This document shows positions 1-5,997 of a stretch of DNA of 6,751 bases, piece by piece. The notes under the pieces are model-generated. The model saw only the letters and a list, made by a program, of their open reading frames with translations. It made no database searches and had not been told where the DNA came from. Every line of letters begins with the position of its first letter. The first letter of the stretch is position 1. The position numbers and the translations under genes are program-made. Source of the stretch: Actinomycetota bacterium (GTDB lineage: Bacteria > Actinomycetota > Actinomycetes > Nanopelagicales > Nanopelagicaceae); assembly GCA_009702465.1 (NCBI GenBank), contig WLHY01000049.1, positions 1 through 6,751 on the forward strand. Direction: 5' to 3'.

Positions 1-305
1 AAGATTTGGTAGCGAGCGCGCCGTGCCGATGCCTCTAGGCCATCGGTAATCTCAACATTTGCTTTTGCACTTAAAACTTCTGGAAAGCCCATCTGCTTTA
101 ATTTACTTACAGTATCTGCTGCAATTTGGGCAGAGCCATCTTGTAAACCATGATCTACTACAACTGGAATTATCTTTGAATTATTACCCTCTTTTAATAA
201 AGCTGCCGCCATCGCCATTGAATCTGTGCCACCAGAGCAGCCAAACAAAATCAACTCACCAGTAAGCCAAGGCTTAACTGCTTTTCTAATCTCCCATAAG
301 CTCAT
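1..305 (-). CDS. tilS: tRNA(Ile)-lysidine synthase, N-terminal part (cut by left window edge)
   Basis: The visible 101 codons encode the start of the cytoplasmic enzyme that uses ATP and lysine to convert C34 of the AUA-reading tRNA-Ile to lysidine. The PP-loop ATP-binding motif SGGTDS lies at about residues 24-29 after a hydrophobic strand (ELILFGC), and VVVDHGLQDGSAQIA at about 50-64 is the family's second signature. LEASARRARYQI near the edge matches the conserved region that follows. The start is ATG at 305; the only upstream room is 10 bases after the stop of the NlpC/P60 gene, and there is no purine-rich Shine-Dalgarno sequence there, so translation probably depends on reinitiation from the upstream gene. 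The remaining C-terminal part lies outside the window. The position downstream of dacB is broadly like that in other actinobacteria, but with different genes in between. Confidence 0.93.
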   Translation of the reverse strand, partial: MSLWEIRKAVKPWLTGELILFGCSGGTDSMAMAAALLKEGNNSKIIPVVVDHGLQDGSAQIAADTVSKLKQMGFPEVLSAKANVEITDGLEASARRARYQI

Positions 306-315
306 TAGGAGAAGA

Positions 316-1515
316 TTAGACCCGACCTCCGTAAGGCATTAAACCCTTAACGCTGTAGATGCTTGAGTAAAGCAGTCCACGATCCTTTGAGTTCGCCTCC
401 CACATCATGCCACCACCGGCGTAAATAGTGATGTGGTGAATTGTTCTGACATCTCCTTTGTATGAGTAAAAGAGTAAATCACCCGGTACTAGATCAGTTA
501 ACTTCACCCGTTGCGTAGCAACCCAATAAAGTGATGAGTTGAGTCGATCCCAATTTGGCCAACCAAGGCCTGCTGATCGATACGCGGCGTAAACCAAACC
601 AGAGCAATCAAATGCATTTGGTCCTTCATCTCCCCAAACATAAGGTTTGCGCGCTTCCACCTGTTTCTTAGCAAAGGCAACAGCTTGTGCTCGCATCGCC
701 TCAGTTGAGCGGGTAGATAATCTGCCGGTAAAACCAGTATCTGGCCATACCTTTGATTGATTAATAACAGTTCTTGCAATACCAGCATTTGCCTCTTCAA
801 GTAAGGCAAGTTGTCGTTGTTGTTCTAAAGTTAAACGAGTCTTTTGCGCAACCGCAAACTCTTTTGCCAATTTATCTTGAATTGCTTGTAAGCGATCTAC
901 CTCATCTTGTTGCATCGCCTTTGCAATATCAGCTTCCTTCTTCGCTGCAGCTACCTTTACCGTCGCTTTTTCCTGCTCTACCTTTGCTTGGTCGGCCGCT
1001 TTCCGCGCAGCATCAGCAACTACCTCTGCGCTCTTAAATCTATCCAATGCATTTGAATTATTCTCACCAAGTGCATCCAAAGTACTTAACCGATCAGCTA
1101 AATCCTGTGGTCCATCGGAGTTTAAAATTGTTTCAACATCTGTAAAACCACTTCCCATTACATAAGCATTCATCGCCATCTTTCCGATAGCTCTTCGGCC
1201 CGCACTGACTGATGCTTGCGCAGCCTCTAGGTGCTTCATTGCAATATTTGCAGCTTTAATCTTCATATTTAATTCTGCGACCGCTTGGTTATACAACTTG
1301 GTTTTTGCCACCGAAACAGCAGTCAATGTTCGAAGGGTTGTTTGGGCACTTCTTAACTTCTTGGCTGCAGCATCAGCCTCAGCCTTCTTCGCCGCCTCAG
1401 CCTTCTTAGCTGCATCAATCTGCGCTTGTGTTGGCTTTGGTGTCCTTGGCGGATTTGCAATTGCAACAGTTGGTACTAGGGATGCAATCAACGCGGCCAC
1501 AATTATTTTTTTCAT
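316..1515 (-). CDS. Secreted coiled-coil NlpC/P60 peptidoglycan endopeptidase (RipA/RipC/CwlO-like layout)
   Basis: This 399-residue protein is probably an exported cysteine peptidase that cuts peptide stems of peptidoglycan. Residues 1-20 form a signal peptide (KK, hydrophobic core, AIA before N21). Residues about 30-245 are rich in Ala, Lys, Glu and Gln and look like long coiled-coil helices, broken near 110-150 by a less charged segment with GSGFTDVETILNS. The C-terminal NlpC/P60 domain spans about 272-399: catalytic Cys304 in FDCSGLVYAAY, His361 in HHITIYAGGG, and Glu373 in MMWEANS as the likely third residue, by analogy with the Cys-His-Glu triad of RipA. Its ATG shares one base with the stop of the ABC permease, suggesting translational coupling. 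An 18-base tandem repeat lies near the N-terminus. The layout resembles hydrolases held inactive by their coiled coil and switched on by a membrane partner. The enzyme class is secure; its partner and exact bond cut are inferred. Confidence 0.92.
   Translation of the reverse strand: MKKIIVAALIASLVPTVAIANPPRTPKPTQAQIDAAKKAEAAKKAEADAAAKKLRSAQTTLRTLTAVSVAKTKLYNQAVAELNMKIKAANIAMKHLEAAQASVSAGRRAIGKMAMNAYVMGSGFTDVETILNSDGPQDLADRLSTLDALGENNSNALDRFKSAEVVADAARKAADQAKVEQEKATVKVAAAKKEADIAKAMQQDEVDRLQAIQDKLAKEFAVAQKTRLTLEQQRQLALLEEANAGIARTVINQSKVWPDTGFTGRLSTRSTEAMRAQAVAFAKKQVEARKPYVWGDEGPNAFDCSGLVYAAYRSAGLGWPNWDRLNSSLYWVATQRVKLTDLVPGDLLFYSYKGDVRTIHHITIYAGGGMMWEANSKDRGLLYSSIYSVKGLMPYGGRV
1376..1407 (-). 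repeat. 18-base tandem repeat in the Lys/Ala/Glu-rich segment of the NlpC/P60 gene
   Basis: The 14-mer GCCTCAGCCTTCTT occurs at 1376-1389 and again at 1394-1407, a spacing of 18 bases (six codons). It encodes two copies of KKAEA at residues about 37-47, just after the signal peptide. It is an in-frame coding microrepeat in low-complexity sequence, and a possible site of length variation between strains. Confidence 0.75.
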
Positions 1516-2312
1516 TAGTTAGCAACATCCCTTCGTTTAAACAAAATAGCGACAATAATCATGCTAACAAGTAAAAATCCATAACTGGTAAACAATGAGT
1601 ATTGATAGGAAATCTCCTCGCTACCACCAAAGGCAACATTTGAGAGTAATTGACCTGGAAAGTACCTAGCTAAATCGGTAACAAAGATTGATAACAAGCC
1701 CTCAATAATCAAGTTCCAGATAACGCCGATTGAGATTGCAGTAACTGGTGACCTAAAGAGCAGACCTAAGATCATGCCAAAGATGCCATAACCAATAGTT
1801 GCAATCGTTACATTTATAAATGTGCGAGCGATATCTATCCGAGCATCGGTAGATCCCCAACTTTGCGTTGAAATATCCTTCACGCCAGCAAATAGGTAGG
1901 AGAGTGCGAAGGTAAATAAACCTGCTGAAATCACTATAACTAGGGCAAATAACTTCATTGCCATTAACTTTCCAATCAAAACCTTCATTCTTGAAGGCTG
2001 GCGTACCAATAAATTACGGAGTGTTCCGTAGGTGTACTCCTGCGCGGTTTGAGCAGCAAAGATACATAGAGCAACAATTCCTAGTAAGCCGGCAGCATTG
2101 CTAAAACTTAAGGATAAGCCAGTTGCTAATTCAAGAGTTTCTCGAGTGATGCGAACTCCTTCGCGACCATTTCCCTCTGGTGAATCAACTAATAAGAAAA
2201 GAAGAGAGGTTGATAAACCAGTGATAAATAAAACTGAGGCTAGGGTGGAAAGTGAGAGAGAGGCTCGCTTTAATTTAACTAACTCTGCTTTATAAACTTT
2301 AAACATCTTCAC
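1515..2312 (-). CDS. ABC-2 type transporter permease subunit
   Basis: A 265-residue integral membrane protein forms the membrane half of an ABC exporter with the ATPase encoded just upstream. Hydrophobic segments lie at about 18-43, 73-93, 114-138, 165-187, 190-213 and 240-260, the usual six helices of ABC-2 permeases. The N-terminal YKAELVKLKR and the AAQTAQEYTYGTLRNLLVRQPSR segment after helix 2 are typical of this family. The outer limit given uses GTG at 2312, which overlaps the ATPase stop by 4 bases. ATG at 2306 is a serious alternative: it would begin MFKVYKAEL, as family members usually do, and has GGTGA six bases upstream. The stop codon shares a base with the next gene's ATG. The substrate cannot be read from the sequence; lipid, peptide or drug export are family possibilities. 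The likely gating partner is inferred from gene order only. Confidence 0.9.
   Translation of the reverse strand: MKMFKVYKAELVKLKRASLSLSTLASVLFITGLSTSLLFLLVDSPEGNGREGVRITRETLELATGLSLSFSNAAGLLGIVALCIFAAQTAQEYTYGTLRNLLVRQPSRMKVLIGKLMAMKLFALVIVISAGLFTFALSYLFAGVKDISTQSWGSTDARIDIARTFINVTIATIGYGIFGMILGLLFRSPVTAISIGVIWNLIIEGLLSIFVTDLARYFPGQLLSNVAFGGSEEISYQYSLFTSYGFLLVSMIIVAILFKRRDVAN
1528..1533 (-). promoter_or_regulatory. Candidate ribosome binding site for the NlpC/P60 gene
   Basis: AAGGGA lies inside the last codons of the permease, 12 bases before the hydrolase ATG at 1515. The spacing is longer than ideal, so it may only assist coupled initiation at the TAATG overlap. Confidence 0.3.
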
Positions 2313-3208
2313 TCACCCGTCATTTCAAAGAAGGTCTCTTCTAGTGAGGCTTGAACTGGTGCTAATGATGACAAGGTAATGCCAGCCGCGAACGCTGCCT
2401 TGTTTAACTCTGCTGCAAAATTCTTCTCACCCTTTACATGAACCGCATCATCTAAAATATTTGTCTCATGTCCTAGTGATTTTGCAATCTCAGCCAACTT
2501 ACTTAAATCTTTACTGTTCTCGGGCTTTGCTATCACTACTGGTTGTTGTGCAGCTAAAAGTTGAGTTGTCTTGCCAGCAAAGATCACCTTTCCTTCGCGC
2601 AGCATTACTAGGTGATCGCAGATCATCTCTAGCTCGCTTAGTAAGTGAGAGGAGACAAAGATTGTTGCGCCATCATCTGCTAGTTGTCTAAGAAGTGCAC
2701 GCACCTCTTGAATACCCGCTGGATCTAACCCATTTGTTGGCTCATCTAAAATTAATAACTTTGGATTTGGAAGTAAGGCAGCTGCAATTCCTAATCTTTG
2801 CTTCATACCTAATGAATAGGTTTTGTACTTTGAATCTCCACGATCGCCCAAGCCAACCTTTTCAAGTAAGCCTTGAACTAGATCGGTATCAAAGCCGCCA
2901 ATCTTTGCTAAGACCATTAAATTTTGTTTACCGGTCAGGGCTGGATAAAAAGCTGGCCCTTCAATCATCGCTCCGACTCGTGGCAGGTAATTCTCTGGCT
3001 CTGAAATTTCCTCACCCAACACATGTCCATCACCAGTAGATGGAGTAATTAAACCAAGCAACATTCGAATAGTGGTTGTCTTGCCAGCACCGTTTGGACC
3101 AACAAAGCCACAAATGCTTCGCATCGGTACCGAGAAATTTGCATGCGAAACCGCTAGCCGATCACCATACTTTTTACTGAGATCGCGAACATCAATAGCG
3201 GTTTTCAT
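2309..3208 (-). CDS. ABC transporter ATP-binding protein, BcrA/DrrA-like
   Basis: A 299-residue cytoplasmic ATPase that powers the adjacent permease. Landmarks counted from the chosen start are Walker A GPNGAGKT 37-44, signature YSLGMKQR 131-138, Walker B LLILDEP 151-157 with catalytic Glu156, D-loop GLDP 160-163 and H-loop His188. The usual Q-loop position reads GAMIEGPAFYPALTG (79-93), with Glu in place of Gln, as I recall from bacitracin- and drug-type exporters of this subfamily. The C-terminal 90 residues form the extra domain common in these ATPases and end in LEETFFEMTGE, a typical family tail. I chose ATG at 3208 because MKTAIDVRDLSKKYG is where the family begins. The open frame continues upstream to a TTG at 3268, but those 20 residues would overlap ctaB and look unrelated. 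Only a weak AGG precedes the ATG. The substrate is unknown. Confidence 0.94.
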   Translation of the reverse strand: MKTAIDVRDLSKKYGDRLAVSHANFSVPMRSICGFVGPNGAGKTTTIRMLLGLITPSTGDGHVLGEEISEPENYLPRVGAMIEGPAFYPALTGKQNLMVLAKIGGFDTDLVQGLLEKVGLGDRGDSKYKTYSLGMKQRLGIAAALLPNPKLLILDEPTNGLDPAGIQEVRALLRQLADDGATIFVSSHLLSELEMICDHLVMLREGKVIFAGKTTQLLAAQQPVVIAKPENSKDLSKLAEIAKSLGHETNILDDAVHVKGEKNFAAELNKAAFAAGITLSSLAPVQASLEETFFEMTGE

Positions 3209-3242
3209 TATGTGCCTATTGTCGCAGATCAACCTTGAAAAA

Positions 3243-4097
3243 TTACTTAAGCAATACTCCAAATACAATTAATAATGAGTAAATGCTGAGAAATGTGATC
3301 GACCAGTTAAATAATCGACTGGCATCGATATCAGACTCACTCTTACTCAACCTAATTAATTGCCACTTCCAACCCACCGATAATGCTGATGCAGCAAGGA
3401 TTAACCAGAGTGAAATATCTGCACTGAGTAGTACCGCAATTGATGTAATGACCATAAATGTTGAGTGAAACCACATCTGCTTAATCACTGAACTCATTGG
3501 TGCCACCACTGGCAACATTGGAAAATCCGCTGATTTATATTGATCGCGGTACTTAACCGCCAGCGCCCAAAAATGTGGTGGGGTCCAGAAAAACACAACT
3601 AAGAAAAATAAGAAGGAGGTCAAGGTTAAGGAGTTGGTTACTGCTGCCTGGCCAATTAAAACTGGCATACAACCAGCGATCCCGCCCCAAACAATATTTT
3701 GTGATGTATTTTTCTTAAGCATCATGGTATATCCCAAAACATAAAAAAGCACGGCAAAGGCGGTTAACAAAGTTGCTAATACAGTTGTAAAAACAATAAA
3801 GGTTGAAAGGGATAAAGTAACGAGAGCAATTGCAAACCAGGTAGCGTGGCGCTTGCTGATCACACCAGTTGCAACCGGCCTATCTGCAGTTCTAGCCATC
3901 AACTTATCTGATTCACTTTCCAAAATCATATTTAAAGTATTTGCCCCACCTGCAGCCAGGGTGCCACCAATTAATGTTGCAATTGTGATCTTCAGATCTG
4001 GCACACCATTACTTGCTAAAAATAAGGCTGGCACAGTTGTTACCAACAACAGCTCAACTACCCGCAACTTCATAAGCACGATGTAATTAGCTAGCAT
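3243..4097 (-). CDS. ctaB: Heme O synthase (protoheme IX farnesyltransferase)
   Basis: This 284-residue polytopic membrane enzyme of the UbiA superfamily transfers farnesyl from farnesyl diphosphate to the vinyl group of protoheme, giving heme O, the precursor of heme A for cytochrome c oxidase. The N-terminal KLRVVELLLVTTVPALFLA and the central FFWTPPHFWALAVKYRDQY (about 169-187), followed by SADFPMLPVV, are diagnostic. The first acidic motif is at residues 56-70 and reads N-x3-E-x-E-x-D-x2-M-x-R-T, with Glu at two positions where I expect Asp, followed by the expected RPVATG. About nine hydrophobic helices can be traced. ATG at 4097 gives the normal start; no alternative start lies between it and the dacB stop 30 bases upstream. 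No cox or ctaA gene is nearby, so it has been separated from its usual respiratory neighbours and is probably cotranscribed with dacB. Confidence 0.95.
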   Translation of the reverse strand: MLANYIVLMKLRVVELLLVTTVPALFLASNGVPDLKITIATLIGGTLAAGGANTLNMILESESDKLMARTADRPVATGVISKRHATWFAIALVTLSLSTFIVFTTVLATLLTAFAVLFYVLGYTMMLKKNTSQNIVWGGIAGCMPVLIGQAAVTNSLTLTSFLFFLVVFFWTPPHFWALAVKYRDQYKSADFPMLPVVAPMSSVIKQMWFHSTFMVITSIAVLLSADISLWLILAASALSVGWKWQLIRLSKSESDIDASRLFNWSITFLSIYSLLIVFGVLLK

Positions 4098-4127
4098 GTT
4101 GCTAACTCTATCGGTGAAATTGATTTG

Positions 4128-5312
4128 CTAATTAGAGACTGTACTTGTATCCGTTGTTGTTGTGGCAGGGATAACAGGAGGTTTTGTGATACTTCCCAGC
4201 ATTTTATCTATTGCACCTCTAGCCGCATCCTGACTGCCACGCGTTCTGCCAGTTTGATTAGCGATAACTACAAACACATACTCGGTCGATCCTGAGGTGG
4301 CGTAACCAGCAAGTGCAACAGTATTTTTAATTGAACCAGTCTTTGCCTTAACCAAACCAATCGCATCAGGTGCGCTCTTTTGATAACGATTTGCCAAGGT
4401 GCCAGAGATACCGCTGACCGGTAGAGAGTTATAAACCACATTTAACTTTGGTTCACTTCTAATCTTTAACAGTAATTGTGAGACAGTAGCCGCTGAGATT
4501 CTATTTTGTTGCGAGAGCCCAGAAGCATCCTCGAGATACATGCCAGCGGTGTTAACACCTAACTCAGCTAACTTATTTTGAAATACTAAATTGATACCTG
4601 ATTTGTTTCCTGGAAAGCCATTTCTAATCGCTGCTAGTTGGGCTAATTTCTGCGATAAATTGTTATCGCTATAAAGATTAGTAAATCTAATTAAGGTAGA
4701 TAATTTAGGTGAGGTAATTTCAGCGATTTTCTCACCAGTTATAGTGGATGTATCAATCTTGCCTGGATATGGCCTTGCCTTAATTGATGAGGTCTTGCGC
4801 ATAACCTTTCGTGCGTAATTAATATCAGAGCTGCTAACACCTGAGTACTGCACACTTATTACCTTTAAGTTATTTCGCTGCTTTAGCGCCGCATTTAAAA
4901 GTGCTGGTAGGTAGGCCCGTTTAAATCGATCGCGTGATCTGGTACTTGATGTAATCCAAGGATCATTTTCACCAACAATTATGAAGGCACCAGGACGATC
5001 ACCTTGATAGATCGCTGTCTTAAAAACAGTGGATGAATCCAGGGTCATTGCAATTGCAGTCGTTGAAACCAATTTAATTACTGATGCAGGGGGCCTTAAT
5101 GATTTTGAGCTTTGTTCATAGAGAACTGATTCATTGCTGGAATCAATAAAAATAACACCGGGATTGGCTAAATACTTTGATCCTAAGTGATTAAAAAATG
5201 CATTAGGCAGTGGATCTGCAGCATTAACTGGTTGCGCTGTTAATGCCAGGATTGAAATAACTGCAATTGAAATTCTTTTGATAAGAATTCCTTGCCTAAA
5301 TTTCAGATTCAT
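4128..5312 (-). CDS. dacB: D-alanyl-D-alanine carboxypeptidase/endopeptidase, PBP4 family (peptidase S13)
   Basis: A 394-residue exported penicillin-binding protein that trims the terminal D-Ala of peptidoglycan stems or opens cross-links outside the membrane. A signal peptide covers residues 1-31 (basic start, hydrophobic core, VNA before A32). The active-site motifs are all present: SVIK 77-80 (nucleophile Ser77, Lys80), SDN 215-217 and KTG 324-326. EDASGLSQQNRIS at 261-273 is a further S13 hallmark. The interval between SxxK and SxN is about 138 residues, clearly shorter than in E. coli PBP4, so the inserted domains II/III appear reduced. The C-terminus ends in a Pro/Thr-rich tail (PPVIPATTTTDTSTVSN), probably disordered. 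ATG at 5312 is preceded by GGGCACAGGTAG, a modest ribosome binding site. The gene heads the six-gene minus-strand run and is divergent from the RNA methyltransferase. Confidence 0.95.
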   Translation of the reverse strand: MNLKFRQGILIKRISIAVISILALTAQPVNAADPLPNAFFNHLGSKYLANPGVIFIDSSNESVLYEQSSKSLRPPASVIKLVSTTAIAMTLDSSTVFKTAIYQGDRPGAFIIVGENDPWITSSTRSRDRFKRAYLPALLNAALKQRNNLKVISVQYSGVSSSDINYARKVMRKTSSIKARPYPGKIDTSTITGEKIAEITSPKLSTLIRFTNLYSDNNLSQKLAQLAAIRNGFPGNKSGINLVFQNKLAELGVNTAGMYLEDASGLSQQNRISAATVSQLLLKIRSEPKLNVVYNSLPVSGISGTLANRYQKSAPDAIGLVKAKTGSIKNTVALAGYATSGSTEYVFVVIANQTGRTRGSQDAARGAIDKMLGSITKPPVIPATTTTDTSTVSN

Positions 5313-5337
5313 CTACCTGTGCCCTTAAAGTTAAGTT
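5313..5337. promoter_or_regulatory. 25-base divergent intergenic region; promoter elements must overlap the genes
   Basis: Only 25 bases separate the dacB ATG from the methyltransferase ATG, so both promoters must extend into the opposite reading frame. Plausible -10 hexamers are TAACTT on the minus strand (about 5331-5336) for dacB and TAAATT on the plus strand (5297-5302) for the methyltransferase; both fit only the loose TAnnnT pattern and neither has a clear -35. The region itself is real; the promoter elements are tentative. Confidence 0.3.
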
Positions 5338-5991
5338 ATGTCGGAAAGTACTGTTGGACCTGGTGAGTTCTACCAAGTCGTCGGTGTAGGCCCACACTCT
5401 AAACCATGGCCCACAGATGAGCACTTTGATCCTGAATTATTAGAAAATGGCGATCGGCGCAACGTATTAGATAAGTATCGATATTGGAAGGTTGAGGCGA
5501 TCGTCGCAGATCTCGATACCAAGCGACATGATCTGCAAATTGCAATTGAGAATTGGCAGCATGATTTAAATATCGGTTCAATCGTTAGAACTGCAAATGC
5601 ATTTAATGTCTCAGCTGTTCACATTGTTGGTAAGCGAGATTGGAACAGACGCGGTGCGATGGTGACTGATAAGTACTTAACGGTTCATCACCACCCGACA
5701 GTTGAAGAGTTCAAGCTTTGGTGTGATCAAAACAAGTTACCAATTATTGGAATTGATAATCTGCCAATCTCAAAGCAGATTGAAAATTATGATCTGCCAG
5801 CAAAGTGTGTGATGTTATTTGGCCAAGAGGGTGCTGGCATGAGTGATGAGGGTGTTGCTGTTTGTGAGGTTGTTTTAGCTATCTCGCAGTATGGATCAAC
5901 TAGATCTATGAATGCATCCGCAGCTGGTGCAATTGCAATGTATGCCTGGGCAATGCAACATTTAAATCCAGTAAACCATCCAAAAGCTTAA
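5338..5991 (+). CDS. SpoU/TrmH-family RNA 2'-O-methyltransferase (actinobacterial type)
   Basis: A 217-residue cytoplasmic SPOUT enzyme expected to transfer methyl from S-adenosylmethionine to a ribose 2'-OH in tRNA or rRNA. All three family motifs are present: motif 1 NIGSIVRTANAF (78-89, with catalytic-type Arg84), motif 2 MLFGQEGAGMSDE (159-171), and motif 3 ISQYGSTRSMNASAAGAIAM (182-201, with Asn192), which form the trefoil-knot cofactor pocket. The N-terminal extension with GVGPHSKPWP, DPELLENGDRRNV and KYRYW looks typical of an actinobacterial subgroup and differs from the shorter TrmL-like enzymes. The target nucleotide cannot be read from the sequence. ATG at 5338 is the only reasonable start, and no good Shine-Dalgarno sequence precedes it, so a short-leader or leaderless message is possible. 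It is divergent from dacB and ends 6 bases before a convergent gene. Confidence 0.93.
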   Translation: MSESTVGPGEFYQVVGVGPHSKPWPTDEHFDPELLENGDRRNVLDKYRYWKVEAIVADLDTKRHDLQIAIENWQHDLNIGSIVRTANAFNVSAVHIVGKRDWNRRGAMVTDKYLTVHHHPTVEEFKLWCDQNKLPIIGIDNLPISKQIENYDLPAKCVMLFGQEGAGMSDEGVAVCEVVLAISQYGSTRSMNASAAGAIAMYAWAMQHLNPVNHPKA

Positions 5992-5997
5992 AAAGAT

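Noticed and set aside
504..809. 101-codon minus-strand open frame inside the NlpC/P60 gene
   Set aside because: It is out of frame with a well-supported gene, and its residues show no recognisable domain. The other overlapping open frames within the genes were dismissed for the same reason.
1376..1407. Direct repeats as a possible CRISPR or regulatory array
   Set aside because: There are only two copies with a period of six codons, in frame within a low-complexity coding segment.
1501..1512. T-rich run that might belong to a terminator
   Set aside because: It is the complement of the Lys-Lys-Ile-Ile codons at the start of the hydrolase, and no hairpin precedes it.
1515..3208. Identifying the ABC pair as FtsE/FtsX because of the adjacent hydrolase
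   Set aside because: The permease has six helices in ABC-2 order and no large periplasmic FtsX domain, and the ATPase is BcrA/DrrA-like with a C-terminal extension that FtsE lacks.
3209..3268. 20-residue N-terminal extension of the ABC ATPase from a TTG at 3268
   Set aside because: It would overlap the end of ctaB, its residues do not resemble the family, and the family's normal start MKTAIDVRDLSKKYG follows at an ATG at 3208.
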